This document shows, piece by piece, positions 8,193 through 17,356 of a stretch of 64,000 nucleotides of DNA; positions within the stretch are counted from its first letter, which is position 1, and each line of letters opens with the position of its first letter. The position numbers were made by a program, and so were the translations under genes. Source of the stretch: Akkermansiaceae bacterium (lineage in GTDB: Bacteria; Verrucomicrobiota; Verrucomicrobiia; Verrucomicrobiales; DEV007); the NCBI GenBank assembly GCA_024233085.1, contig JACKQC010000014.1, forward strand, positions 1-64,000, in the 5' to 3' direction. The notes beneath the pieces are model-generated. The model had not been told where the DNA came from. It ran no database searches and saw only the letters and a program-made list of their open reading frames with translations.

Positions 8193-9272
8193 ATGGCAAC
8201 CAAGGTAGGAGTGATCGGCGCGGGCGGCATGGTCCGCTATCATATCGAGGGTTTCAAAGCCGCCGGCGCGGAAATCGTCGCCATCGCGGACGTCAATCAG
8301 GCCGCGGCCCAGCGGGTTGCCGATGCCCAGGGAATTTCGAGCGTCTACGGCGACGTGGCCGAGTTGCTGGCCAATCCGGACGTCGACGCGGTCACCGTCA
8401 TCGTCCCGAACAAGTTCCACGCGCCGCTCGCCATCCAGGCGCTCAACGCGGGCAAGCACGTTTTCTGCGAAAAACCCCCGGCCCTCAATGCCGGCGAGGT
8501 GCGGGAGATGATCGCCGCCGCCGAGGCGTCCGGGAAGCGCCTGATGTTCAACTTCAACAACCGCGCCCGGCCCGAGTCCTATGCCATGAAGGCTTATCTC
8601 GACGGCGGCACCGCCGGCACGATCAATTCGGCCCAGGCGAAGTGGATTCGCCGAACCGGCATCCCCGGCTTCGGCGGCTGGTTCACCACCAAGTCGCTGG
8701 CCGGCGGCGGGCCGCTCATCGATCTGCTCCACATGATCGATCTCGCGCTTTACTTCATGGGTTACCCCGAGCCCGCTCATGTCCTGGGGCAGACTTTCTC
8801 GAATTTCATCGACGACAAGGCCTTCAAGGGGCCTTGGGGCATTCCGGACGTGAAGGATGGCGTCACCGACGTGGAGGCGGCCGCGCACGGCTTCGTCACC
8901 TTCAAGAGCGGTCAGGTGCTGAGCTTGCAGGTCAGTTGGGCCGAAATGGTGAAGCGCGAGGAGGTCTCCGTCGTCTTCCAGGGCACGGGCGCCGGCGGCA
9001 AGGTCGAACGGCTCTTCGGTCGAGACGGTCTCGACGAAACCGCCATCGATTCCTGCGAACTCTACGTTCAGGAAGGCGGAAACTCGGTGAACCGTTCCAT
9101 CACCGTGGAAGCCTGCGAGGACATGGGCCGCATCCGCAGCGCGACGAATTTTATCCGCGCCATCGAGGGCACCGAGGCTCCGCTGAACACCCCCGACCAG
9201 GCGCTGTCGCTAATGAAGATCATCGACGCCATCTACGAATCCGCCCGGAGCGGAGCGCCGGTGGCTTGTTAG
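8193..9272 (+). CDS. Gfo/Idh/MocA family oxidoreductase
   Basis: The protein has 359 residues and begins ATKVGVIGAGGMVRYHIEGFK, a Rossmann nucleotide-binding motif right at the start. The family EKP motif (VFCEKPPALNAGEV) is near 95, and GGPLIDLLHMIDLALYFMGYPEP with the conserved active-site region follows near 170-195. No export signal, so it is cytoplasmic. It is the first gene of a plus-strand run with a second, only distantly similar family member 160 bp downstream and a PQQ-like propeller after that, suggesting a sugar or polyol oxidation unit. The substrate is unknown. Confidence 0.92.
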   Translation: MATKVGVIGAGGMVRYHIEGFKAAGAEIVAIADVNQAAAQRVADAQGISSVYGDVAELLANPDVDAVTVIVPNKFHAPLAIQALNAGKHVFCEKPPALNAGEVREMIAAAEASGKRLMFNFNNRARPESYAMKAYLDGGTAGTINSAQAKWIRRTGIPGFGGWFTTKSLAGGGPLIDLLHMIDLALYFMGYPEPAHVLGQTFSNFIDDKAFKGPWGIPDVKDGVTDVEAAAHGFVTFKSGQVLSLQVSWAEMVKREEVSVVFQGTGAGGKVERLFGRDGLDETAIDSCELYVQEGGNSVNRSITVEACEDMGRIRSATNFIRAIEGTEAPLNTPDQALSLMKIIDAIYESARSGAPVAC

Positions 9273-9286
9273 GCCGCTTCGCGGCC
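9272..9286 (+). terminator. GC hairpin at the oxidoreductase stop codon
   Basis: GGCCGC-TTC-GCGGCC forms a perfect 6-bp stem with a 3-nt loop, starting on the last base of the TAG stop. There is no U tract directly after it, so it may be a 3'-end stabiliser rather than an intrinsic terminator. Confidence 0.35.
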
Positions 9287-9305
9287 GCAAAAGGCGAAAG
9301 GTGCG

Positions 9306-9375
9306 AAAGTAAAAGGTTTCCACACAACCGGAACGGACTTCGACCGCGCGTCACCTTTTACCTTTTACTTTTTAC
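9306..9375. repeat. Purine/pyrimidine inverted repeat between two oxidoreductase genes
   Basis: AAAGTAAAAGGT at 9306-9317 is matched by its reverse complement inside ACCTTTTACCTTTTACTTTTTAC (9353-9375), with the second arm itself a tandem ACCTTTT/ACTTTTT. The arms flank about 35 nt and could form a long hairpin ahead of the 9433 gene. Function is unknown; it could be a weak terminator or low-complexity DNA. Confidence 0.5.
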
Positions 9376-9432
9376 AGTGCCGCTTTCGCCATCGAGTCTC
9401 ATCTATTCCCCGATCCCCGAAATCACGATAAA

Positions 9433-10596
9433 ATGAACCGCAAGCTACGCATGGGCATGGTCGGCGGCGGGCGCGGCGCCTTCATCGGCGCGGTGCATCG
9501 CATGGCCGCGAACCTCGACGGCAAAATTGAACTGGTTGCCGGAGCCTTTTCCTCCGATCCGGAAAAATCCAAACTCTCGGGCGAGGATTTCTTCCTCGAT
9601 CCCAACCGCGTCTATGGGAGCTATCGGGAAATGGCCGAAAAGGAGGCCGCCCTGCCCGAGGATCAGCGCATCGATTTCGTCTCCATCGTGGTGCAGAATC
9701 ACCTCCATTTCGAGGTGGCGAAGACCTTCATCGAGGCCGGCTTCCATGTCGTCTGCGACAAGCCGATGACTTACAGCCTTCAGCAGGCCTACGAACTGCG
9801 GGACATTGTGAACCGGAGCGGCAAAGTCTTCGCCCTGACGCACAACTACACTGGATATCCGATGGTGAAGGAAGCCCGCCGGATGGTTCGGGCTGGCGAC
9901 CTGGGGCGCATCCTCAAAATCGTGGCCGAATACCCGCAGGGCTACGCCGTCGGCGACGTCGAGGGCGACGGTCAGGGCAAGATCAACAACTGGCGTTCCG
10001 ATCCGAAGATCGCCGGTGTCTCCAACTGCATGGGCGACATCGGCACCCACGCCCACAATCTCGTTCGCTACATCACCGGCCTCGAGATTGACGAAATCTG
10101 CTCCGAATTGACCGCTTTCATTCCCGGGCGTGAACTCGATGACGACGGAAACAACCTCGTTCGCTTCAAGGGGGGCGCGAAAGGCATCATCTACGCCTCG
10201 CAGATTTCCAACGGCGACGAGAACGCGCTCAACATTCGCGTTTACGGCACCAAGGCCTCCATCGAGTGGCACCAGGAGGAGCCGAACGACCTGATCGTGA
10301 AATTCGCCAACGCGCCCCGCCAGATCTATCGCCGCGGCAACGCCTACGTCGGACCCGAAGCCGCCGCGAACTCCCGCACTCCCTTCGCCCATCCCGAGGG
10401 ATTTATCGAGGCTTTTGCCAACATCTATGTCGCCGCCGCCGGCGCCATCGCCGACCAGATCGACGGCAAACCGGCGCCCGAGGGCGGTTACGATTTTCCC
10501 TCCGTCGACGACGGTGTGGCCGGCATGGCCTTCATCGAAACGACGGTGAAAAGCTCCGCGTCACAGGACAAGTGGGTCAAATTTCCCGAAATCTGA
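9433..10596 (+). CDS. Gfo/Idh/MocA family oxidoreductase
   Basis: The protein has 387 residues with the Rossmann motif MGMVGGGRGAFIGAVHRMAA at 7-26 and VVCDKPMTYSLQQAYEL near 110 (DKP in place of EKP, a common variant). The C-terminal domain includes NCMGDIGTHAHNLVRYITGLE around 195-215. The GGGRGAFIGAVHR subgroup is widespread in PVC bacteria, often annotated as UDP-N-acetylglucosamine or inositol dehydrogenase-like without direct proof. It is 14 bp upstream of the PQQ-like gene, so the two are probably co-transcribed. Confidence 0.92.
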   Translation: MNRKLRMGMVGGGRGAFIGAVHRMAANLDGKIELVAGAFSSDPEKSKLSGEDFFLDPNRVYGSYREMAEKEAALPEDQRIDFVSIVVQNHLHFEVAKTFIEAGFHVVCDKPMTYSLQQAYELRDIVNRSGKVFALTHNYTGYPMVKEARRMVRAGDLGRILKIVAEYPQGYAVGDVEGDGQGKINNWRSDPKIAGVSNCMGDIGTHAHNLVRYITGLEIDEICSELTAFIPGRELDDDGNNLVRFKGGAKGIIYASQISNGDENALNIRVYGTKASIEWHQEEPNDLIVKFANAPRQIYRRGNAYVGPEAAANSRTPFAHPEGFIEAFANIYVAAAGAIADQIDGKPAPEGGYDFPSVDDGVAGMAFIETTVKSSASQDKWVKFPEI

Positions 10597-10610
10597 AGCG
10601 AAGGCCCGCC

Positions 10611-11591
10611 ATGAAACGAATTCTTTTGCCGCTGGTGGCGATCGCGATGGGAGGCGCGGCGCCAATCGTCAATGCCGGTCCCGAGCGTCTCGTGATCGGG
10701 GCCGAGGCCGGCAAGGGAATCGCCATCGTCGATCCCGCCGCCAACAACAAGGTCCTGTGGCATCACCCGGTCGGCGCGGTGCACGATTTGCACCTGTTGC
10801 CCGGGCCCCGTTTTCTGACGCAGGATGGTTGGCCGAAGGTGATCGAGATCGGGCTCGACCACAAGATTGTCTGGCAATACGACGCCGCCACGCAGAATCG
10901 CGAGGACGGCAAGAAGGTCGAAGTCCATTCCTATCAGCGTCTGGGCGACGGGCGCACGCTGATTTCAGAATCCGGGTCCAGCCGTCTGATCGAAGTGGAC
11001 GCCTCGGGGGAAATCGTGCGCGAGTTTCCCTGGCAGGTCAGCCAGTCCCGAACCCACTCCGACACCCGCCTCGTCCGCCGGTTGGAAAACGGCCACACTC
11101 TCGCCGCCCATGAGGGGGACGAAATGGTGAAAGAATACGACGCCGACGGCAAGGTGGTGTGGGAATTCAAAATTCCGCTGTTTGGAAGGCAACCGGCGGG
11201 CGGCCACGGTCCCGAGGCGTTCGGTGGCCATTGTTTCTCGGCGATCAAGGCGAAAAACGGCAACTATCTCATCACCTCGGGCAACGGTCACAGCGTCCTC
11301 GAAGTCACGCCCGCGAAGGAAGTCGTATGGAAACTGGAGCAGAACGACCTGCCGGGCATCACCCTGGCCTGGGCCACGACCCTTTACGAATTGCCGAACG
11401 GCCACCTGATGATCGGGAACTGCCACGCCGGTCCGGACAACCCGCAGATCGTCGAAATCACCCGGGACAAACGGGTCGTCTGGACATTCAAGGATTTCAG
11501 CACGTTCGGAAACTCTCTCGCGAACACCATTGTCCTCGACGGCGAAGAGGCGAAGGCGCTGCGGGCCGCCTTGTTGGCAAAGGGCGAGTGA
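10611..11591 (+). CDS. Secreted PQQ-like beta-propeller repeat protein
   Basis: The protein has 326 residues. The ATG at 10611 starts a signal peptide (MKRILLPLVAIAMGG... ending near NAG, about residue 22). The mature protein is built from WD/PQQ-like blades with recurring NGHTL, GKVVWEF, NGNYLITSG, EVVWKLE, NGHLMIGN and KRVVWTFKD motifs, about seven repeats, consistent with a complete propeller. There are no enzymatic residues that identify it as a quinoprotein dehydrogenase. The neighbouring oxidoreductase 14 bp upstream suggests a role in binding or sensing a related carbohydrate; this is inference. Confidence 0.85.
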   Translation: MKRILLPLVAIAMGGAAPIVNAGPERLVIGAEAGKGIAIVDPAANNKVLWHHPVGAVHDLHLLPGPRFLTQDGWPKVIEIGLDHKIVWQYDAATQNREDGKKVEVHSYQRLGDGRTLISESGSSRLIEVDASGEIVREFPWQVSQSRTHSDTRLVRRLENGHTLAAHEGDEMVKEYDADGKVVWEFKIPLFGRQPAGGHGPEAFGGHCFSAIKAKNGNYLITSGNGHSVLEVTPAKEVVWKLEQNDLPGITLAWATTLYELPNGHLMIGNCHAGPDNPQIVEITRDKRVVWTFKDFSTFGNSLANTIVLDGEEAKALRAALLAKGE

Positions 11592-11814
11592 GGCTGCTGG
11601 CGTTTTTTAGCGACGCCCTCTGACACGTCGTCGTGAACGCTGAAGGGTGACGAGATCCGGCCTGGATATGACGACGGCTCGACAGGGACGTCTCGCCCCA
11701 CCCTTATTCTCGCCCGTGGAGCAGGCGCTCGAGCGGTGGAGTTTGGAAAGCGCCGGAAAGAAGCGACCGAATTCGCTTGCCATCCGCTGCCGGATTCGCT
11801 AAGAACCGGACCGC

Positions 11815-12237
11815 ATGACAGCATGGTTTTGCGATTTCGAACCCGTCCTCGCCCGCGTTTACGGCTACCACCGCGATCCGGCTTCGATTTTTGCCTTGAT
11901 CCTGGCGGGTGTGTTTTGCCAGACGCTCATCTGGGGCATCGCGCGCGACACCACGGACGTGGAATGGTGGAGGGCTTTCGCCATCGCCGCCTTCGTGATG
12001 GTCATTACCGGCGTGCTCGGAACGCTTGGCCTGCGGTCCGAGGAGGAGCGCATTCTCAAAGCAGTCGGTGCTTTCGCCTTCATCGTCTTTGCGAACTGGC
12101 TTTTCAGTGGCGTTCTCTACGATTTCGAGACGTGGCAACGCGTGGTGGTTTGTGTGGCGACTCCGTTTCTTTGCGCGCTGGCCATGCTCGGAGGCCTGTA
12201 TCTGCGAAACCTCATCGGTCTCGGCGTCGCGGGTTGA
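11815..12237 (+). CDS. Small membrane protein of unknown function
   Basis: The protein has 140 residues with about four hydrophobic segments (roughly 24-42, 52-70, 83-102 and 110-135) and a short polar N-terminus. No family motif is recognised. It stands alone on the plus strand after a 223-bp gap in which no RNA gene or clear promoter was seen. It is convergent with the aminotransferase gene, with 66 bp between the stops. Confidence 0.65.
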   Translation: MTAWFCDFEPVLARVYGYHRDPASIFALILAGVFCQTLIWGIARDTTDVEWWRAFAIAAFVMVITGVLGTLGLRSEEERILKAVGAFAFIVFANWLFSGVLYDFETWQRVVVCVATPFLCALAMLGGLYLRNLIGLGVAG

Positions 12238-12303
12238 AGCTCCCTTCGAGTTGGCTGGAGCGATCCTGTTCCCGGCGATCTGGTGAGGCAACGCTCGGCC
12301 GAT

Positions 12304-13170
12304 TCACGGGTCCAGATCGTGCTCGGTCAGCGAGCGGAAGGCTGGCCCGAGTTTTTTGGCCATGGGACCGGGAGCGGCGCCGAGGGCCTGGCCGTTGACC
12401 TCGACGATGGGCTGGACTTCGCGCAGGGTGGAGGTCAGGAAGGCTTCGTCGGCCCCGGTCAGAGCCGAAAGCGGAACATCGGCTTCCTCGAGGCCGAGGC
12501 CCAGTTCGTTCGCCAACTCGACAACAAGGCCGCGCGTCACCCCGGCGAGACAACCGGACGACAGCGGCGGGGTGATAAATTTTCCGCCGATGACGGCAAA
12601 GATGTTGGTGCCCGTGCCTTCGCAGAGATTTCCGACGAGATTGCCGAAAATGGCTTCGTCTCCGCCCTGGGATTTTGCCTGGTAAAGCGCAACGACATTT
12701 TCGCCGTAGCTGGTGGTTTTGAGGCCGGCGAGCGCGCCGCGTTCGTTGCGCGGAAACGGCACGGTGAAAACCCGGGCGGTCGGCGAAAAGGCCGGCACCG
12801 GGGACGCCGCGACGACAAATGTCTGGCCGCGGCCGCCGCGATCGGAGCCGAGCGGCCCAATCCCGCCGGTCACGGTGACGCGGATTCGCGCGCTGTCGAG
12901 GCGGTTGGCGCGCAGAACCTCCCGCATGGCATGCAGCAGCTCGTCGGCCGGGGGTGTTTCGAGGCCCATCGAAGAAGCGGAATGGTGCAGTCGACGATGA
13001 TGCCGGGTCGGGGCGAAGGGTTCGCCGCGATAGGCCACGAGCGTCTCGAAAACGCCGTCGCCGGTGAGCAACCCGTGATCGAAGGGCGAAACACGAGCCT
13101 CGGAGGACTGGATCAAGTGACCGTCGAGCCAGACAAAGGGATCGGCGGAGTCGTTGGTCGCTGTTTGCAT
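12304..13170 (-). CDS. Class IV PLP aminotransferase (branched-chain aminotransferase / aminodeoxychorismate lyase type)
   Basis: The protein has 288 residues and is full length for fold type IV. Motifs: SPFDHGLLTGDGVFETLVAYRG (about 28-49), RHHRRLHHSA (Arg contact region), LKTTSYGENVVALYQAK, whose first Lys is the probable Schiff-base Lys, LCEGTGTNIFAV, and TPPLSSGCLAGVTR. These are shared by IlvE, D-amino-acid transaminase and PabC, so the substrate is ambiguous; the NLCEGTGTNIF/GCLAGVTR pattern fits both IlvE and PabC. It is divergent from the EamA transporter with about 104 bp between starts, so the two may share a regulatory region. Confidence 0.88.
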   Translation of the reverse strand: MQTATNDSADPFVWLDGHLIQSSEARVSPFDHGLLTGDGVFETLVAYRGEPFAPTRHHRRLHHSASSMGLETPPADELLHAMREVLRANRLDSARIRVTVTGGIGPLGSDRGGRGQTFVVAASPVPAFSPTARVFTVPFPRNERGALAGLKTTSYGENVVALYQAKSQGGDEAIFGNLVGNLCEGTGTNIFAVIGGKFITPPLSSGCLAGVTRGLVVELANELGLGLEEADVPLSALTGADEAFLTSTLREVQPIVEVNGQALGAAPGPMAKKLGPAFRSLTEHDLDP

Positions 13171-13274
13171 TCGGGCAGGTTCGGTGATTTCCTCCCGGCG
13201 CGCCGTTCACCGGACCGGGCGCGGGAGACGGCGCACGATGGCGCACCTTTTCGCGCATTGCCAATTCGAATTCC

Positions 13275-14198
13275 ATGCACTGGGCGATTCTGACGACCTT
13301 TCTCTTCGCCCTTTCCGCCGTCAGCGGCCAGCGCACGGCCATTCGGCTCGGCGGTCTGCGGGGAAACTTCTTCCGTCTGCTGCTGGCCACGGTGATTCTG
13401 GACAGTTTTGTGCTGCTGACGGACCGAGCCTCGCTCGCTTGGCCGACTTTTGGATGGTTTTTCGTGAGCGGTCTGGTCGGTTTCGGAGTCGGAGACATCG
13501 GCCTGTTTCTCGCCTACGAACGGATCGGATCGCGCCTCGCGATTCTCCTGAATCTGTGCACGGCGCCGCTTTTCGCTCTGGCGGCCGAATGGCTGTGGTT
13601 GGGGAACGCCCCACCGCCGAGCCATCTGGGGGCCGTGGGCGCCATTCTTTTCGGGGTGTTCCTGGCTGTGAAACCGCCGAAGGAAAGGATTGGGCGGGCA
13701 CCGGATCTGCGCGGCCATTTCGGGTTCGGCATCGTTTGGGCGCTGGTCGCCGGCTTCGGCCAGGGAACCGGTGCGGTGATCACGCGCAAGGCGAACGAAA
13801 TCGAGCGGACGCTCGGCCTTGAGATCAACGGCGTTTCCGAGGCGGCGCAGCGCGTGCTGGCGGGCATGCTGGTCGCGGGGATCGGCCTCATTATCTGGGA
13901 AAAGCTCGGCGCATCCCGCCTTCCCGCGGGCCTGACCGGAGCGGATCGCCGGCTTTCGACGGCGGGGTGGCTCCTGATGGCCGCGCTGGCCGGACCGGTG
14001 ATTGGGGTGAGCTGTTTTCAGCAGGCGTTGGCGTCCATGTCGAGCGGCGGACTGGTGCTCGCGATCGTCGCCGTCACCCCCATCGTGCTGATGCCGATGG
14101 CCTGGATGCTGGAGAAAGACCGCCCCACCCCGTTGGCGGCCGCGGGCGCGCTGATCGCCGTGACCGGTGTCATCCTCCTGAACTGGCTCGGAGCGTGA
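13275..14198 (+). CDS. EamA/DMT superfamily transporter
   Basis: The protein has 307 residues with about ten hydrophobic helices arranged as two EamA halves (about 1-135 and 150-305). Characteristic features are YERIGSRLAILLNLCTAPLFAL at the end of helix 4 in the first half and the repeat-like TPIVLMPMAWMLEKDRPTPLAAAGALIAV in the second half (shown in part: LEKDRPTPL). EamA proteins export amino acids or metabolites or exchange nucleotide sugars. Divergence from an aminotransferase weakly suggests amino-acid traffic. The substrate is not determinable. Confidence 0.88.
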   Translation: MHWAILTTFLFALSAVSGQRTAIRLGGLRGNFFRLLLATVILDSFVLLTDRASLAWPTFGWFFVSGLVGFGVGDIGLFLAYERIGSRLAILLNLCTAPLFALAAEWLWLGNAPPPSHLGAVGAILFGVFLAVKPPKERIGRAPDLRGHFGFGIVWALVAGFGQGTGAVITRKANEIERTLGLEINGVSEAAQRVLAGMLVAGIGLIIWEKLGASRLPAGLTGADRRLSTAGWLLMAALAGPVIGVSCFQQALASMSSGGLVLAIVAVTPIVLMPMAWMLEKDRPTPLAAAGALIAVTGVILLNWLGA

Positions 14199-14257
14199 GC
14201 GAAACGGCGACAAGTTCACATGGCAAAGCGCCGGCTTCCTCGCTACCGTGAGCGCCC

Positions 14258-16198
14258 ATGGACGACGCTCCCTTTTCCGATTTCAGCGCTCCGCCGGCCC
14301 GCGGCCGCGGTGTTGTGTTGGCATTGGCGCTCGGGATCGGACTGTTCGGCGCCTATGCGATTTTCGGGCCAAAACCGTGGCAGCCCGGCCTCGACACCTC
14401 ACCGGAGGTGAAGGAAGGCACCCGGATTCACTCGTGGGCGATTATTGGGGTGTGGTGGGCCGCGACGATCAATGCGGGGCTGCTCACCGTCGCGCTGGCT
14501 GCTTTTCGCTTTCGGCCGCGGCAATGGATCGATCCGGGGCCGGCGGAACCCCCGAAGATCGGAATCGGCGGGACTTGGTGGATTGCCGTGCTGGCTGCGA
14601 CGGGACTTTCCGCCTTTCTGATGGCGCCCAGGCTCGGCCTTTCGCTGTGGGGCGACGAGGAAGCCACGGTGCGACGATTCTTGTTCGGCAATTTTTATCG
14701 AAACGAAGACGGCTCCTGGTTTGTCAAAACGCCCCGCTGGGAGCGGACCCTCTGGGGTTACGACGCCGGCCCGAATAATCAAGTCCTCTTCAGCGTGCTC
14801 GCCCGGCTCAGCCACGGTCCGCCCGACACCACGGGTGAGAATCCGTCGGCGTTCTATTTCAGCGGCGCGAAAATCCGTTTCCCCTCCTATCTCGCCACGG
14901 TGCTGACGATTCCCGCCGCCGCCTGCCTGCTCGCCGTGTTGGGATTCGCGCGCGGGGCGCCGGCGATGGCCTTCGCGCTGGCGCTGCATCCGTGGATCAT
15001 CCGGCACGGCAGCGACGCGCGGGGCTACGGACTCATGATGCTGCTGGGGGTGTGTTGCGTCCTCAGTCTGGCGATGGCGCTTCGAGGCCGGCGGTCGCCC
15101 GTATGGTGGATCGCCAATGGCTTGTCTCAGTTCTTGTTGTTGTATGCCCACCTCGGCGGCATTTACCTCCTTTTCCCCCTGAATCTCGCCGCGTTCTGGA
15201 CGCTCTGGGCGCCTTTCTCGACCCCGGGCAGGCGGAACCCCTTTCGAATCGCCGATCTCTGGCGACTGGGGGGCGCTTGCCTGATTGGCGCGAGCGTCTT
15301 TCTGCAGGCGATGCTGCCCAATTTGCTCCAACTCCCCCGCTGGCTCGCCGGCGGGAGACTGACGGGTAAGACGGACCCTGATGTGCTGAAGAATTGGCCC
15401 TTCGACTGGGCCTTCGGGACGCCGCTCATGTCCTGGGACGAGGCGAATCCGAACGCGCTGACCGTTCACGACCTGTTTTCGCGCTCCCCGATCTCAACCG
15501 CGGCGGTGGCGGGGCTTTCCGGCGTTCTGCTGATTCTGGGAATCCACGCCCTGTGGCAAAAAGCCGATCGCGGCCGATTGTGGGCGCTCGCGCTCCTTCT
15601 GCCGGCGCCGTTGATGTTTGCGGACGCCTTTCGGTCGAGCAAGATCCTTTATCCCTGGTACACCGTCGGCTATCTGCCCCTGGCCTGGATCGTGGTGGGC
15701 GCGGGGTTTGCGTGCCTGTTCGATCGTTTTTCGAGACAAAGATTCCTGACGCCCGTCCTGACAATGGGCTGGGTCGCCGCCTTTGCCCTGGCCACCGCGC
15801 CCCAGCGAAACCTGGTGCGCGAGAAATCCGTCGAACCCCTCGCGGAATCGGTCCGCGTGACCCGGGAAGTGGTGAACCCATTCCATCCGCGCATCGGGGA
15901 AGTCCTGACCGTCGAGTTAGTCCACGCCACCGCCCTTTACGATCCCACCATGCGTCGCATCAAGTCGGACGACGACTTTGTGGCGGCGCTGCGCGAGGCG
16001 GACCGCGAGGGGAAACCGCTGTTTGTCAACGCCGCCAATCTCGGCATCGGGCGCCCGATCTATCCGAAGGCCTTCGCGCTCATCGAGGATCCCGCCGTCT
16101 TCGAGGAGCCGATCGTTCTCCACGGCCTGCAGAATCCCTGCACCCGGTATGTCTTTCGCTACCGGCCCGGCGGCCTGTCGCGTCACGGAACGAAATGA
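14258..16198 (+). CDS. Polytopic membrane protein, glycosyltransferase family 39-like
   Basis: The protein has 646 residues with roughly 11-12 hydrophobic segments in the first 520 residues and a soluble C-terminal 120. After the third helix is a luminal-type loop starting LSLWGDEEATVRRF, with the Asp-Glu pair typical of the first loop of GT-C enzymes (ArnT/PMT). HPWIIRHGSDARGYGLMML resembles the R-G-Y region of PMT_2 proteins. These enzymes transfer a sugar from a polyprenyl-phosphate donor outside the inner membrane. No family-specific identification is possible. The gene is 60 bp downstream of the EamA gene and 58 bp upstream of the ABC ATPase. Confidence 0.75.
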   Translation: MDDAPFSDFSAPPARGRGVVLALALGIGLFGAYAIFGPKPWQPGLDTSPEVKEGTRIHSWAIIGVWWAATINAGLLTVALAAFRFRPRQWIDPGPAEPPKIGIGGTWWIAVLAATGLSAFLMAPRLGLSLWGDEEATVRRFLFGNFYRNEDGSWFVKTPRWERTLWGYDAGPNNQVLFSVLARLSHGPPDTTGENPSAFYFSGAKIRFPSYLATVLTIPAAACLLAVLGFARGAPAMAFALALHPWIIRHGSDARGYGLMMLLGVCCVLSLAMALRGRRSPVWWIANGLSQFLLLYAHLGGIYLLFPLNLAAFWTLWAPFSTPGRRNPFRIADLWRLGGACLIGASVFLQAMLPNLLQLPRWLAGGRLTGKTDPDVLKNWPFDWAFGTPLMSWDEANPNALTVHDLFSRSPISTAAVAGLSGVLLILGIHALWQKADRGRLWALALLLPAPLMFADAFRSSKILYPWYTVGYLPLAWIVVGAGFACLFDRFSRQRFLTPVLTMGWVAAFALATAPQRNLVREKSVEPLAESVRVTREVVNPFHPRIGEVLTVELVHATALYDPTMRRIKSDDDFVAALREADREGKPLFVNAANLGIGRPIYPKAFALIEDPAVFEEPIVLHGLQNPCTRYVFRYRPGGLSRHGTK

Positions 16199-16255
16199 CT
16201 CCCCGCGTGTTCGGGCTTGGAATTTGCGTTCCAGTGGCTAGCCTCCCGTCCAGAC

Positions 16256-17356
16256 ATGGTTTCCATCCACATTCGCGGCCTGACGAAACGCTTCGGCGAC
16301 ACCGTCGCTCTCAAGGGGCTCGATCTCGACATCGAGGCCGGCGAACTGTTTTTCCTGCTCGGTCCCAGCGGGTGCGGGAAGACGACCCTGCTGCGCGCCA
16401 TCGCTGGGTTTCACCTTCCCGAGGAAGGCACGATCCATTTCGACGACGAAGACGTTTCCCAAATCCCGCCCCACAAACGGGAGACGGCGATGATGTTCCA
16501 AAGCTACGCGCTCTGGCCGCATCTCAATGTGTTTCGAAATGTCGCTTTCGGTCTCGAGGAACGCCGGATACCGAGGGCGGAGATCCGCGAGCGGGTCGGT
16601 CAGGCCCTCGACATGGTGAAAATGGGCGACTACGCCCAGCGAAAGATCAACCAGCTCTCCGGCGGCCAGCAACAGCGCGTTGCCCTGGCCCGCGCCCTGG
16701 TGGTGCGGCCTCGATGCCTGATGCTGGACGAACCCCTCTCGAACCTCGACGCCAAGCTGCGCATCGAGATGCGCTCCGAGATTCGCCGCATCTGCAAGGA
16801 ATTCGGCCTCACGGCGATTTACGTGACCCACGATCAGAAGGAAGCGCTCAGCATCGCCGACCGGATGGCCATTCTCGATGGCGGTAGGATTGCCCAGATC
16901 GGACCGCCCGAGGAAATCTACCGTCATCCCCACAGCGCCGTGGTGGCGAGCTTCATTGGAGAGACCAATTTCATTCCCGGAACAGTGAAGGAGGGCGCGG
17001 ACAATCGGGGCCGCCTGCGGATCGAAACCGCTCTGGGTCCATTCGAGGCCTACGCCGGAAACGCCGCCTGGGAGCCCGAAGCGGGCGACAAGGCGCTTCT
17101 GTCCATCCGGCCGGAGTGCTTCAGCCTCCGCACCGAAAAATCCGCCGTCAATTCGGTCCCGGGCACTCTGGCGGAATCGACCTACCTCGGCGAGATCGCT
17201 CAATATTCCCTCAAGACCGGTCAGACGGAGCCCGACACCCTCCACATCGCCGAATTGAACCCCCGGCGTGTCGTCCGCGACGCGACGGCGACCTTTTTCG
17301 CCTGCTGCGATCCGGAGGACACCGTCGCCGTGCCGCCTCTCACTCAACAGGGTTAG
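16256..17356 (+). CDS. ABC transporter ATP-binding protein (Fe3+/spermidine/sugar CUT-type)
   Basis: The protein has 366 residues from the ATG at 16256, just before VSIHIRGLTKRFGD; an upstream start at 16217 would add 13 unrelated residues. Walker A GPSGCGKTT is near 37-45, then Q-loop MMFQSYALWPHL, signature LSGGQQQRVALARAL, Walker B CLMLDEPLSNLDA and H-loop THDQKEAL. A C-terminal TOBE domain (about 240-350) with LLSIRPECFSL is typical of FbpC/PotA/UgpC ATPases. The last four codons and stop (TQQG-TAG) lie inside dispersed repeat R3, so the native C-terminus has probably been replaced. A solute-binding protein follows, but no permease gene is adjacent. Confidence 0.92.
   Translation: MVSIHIRGLTKRFGDTVALKGLDLDIEAGELFFLLGPSGCGKTTLLRAIAGFHLPEEGTIHFDDEDVSQIPPHKRETAMMFQSYALWPHLNVFRNVAFGLEERRIPRAEIRERVGQALDMVKMGDYAQRKINQLSGGQQQRVALARALVVRPRCLMLDEPLSNLDAKLRIEMRSEIRRICKEFGLTAIYVTHDQKEALSIADRMAILDGGRIAQIGPPEEIYRHPHSAVVASFIGETNFIPGTVKEGADNRGRLRIETALGPFEAYAGNAAWEPEAGDKALLSIRPECFSLRTEKSAVNSVPGTLAESTYLGEIAQYSLKTGQTEPDTLHIAELNPRRVVRDATATFFACCDPEDTVAVPPLTQQG

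Noticed and set aside
6723..8888. A 721-codon minus-strand open frame
   Set aside because: It spans apbE, the gap and an oxidoreductase on the opposite strand; all have strong motifs on the plus strand. It is a shadow of GC-rich codon bias.
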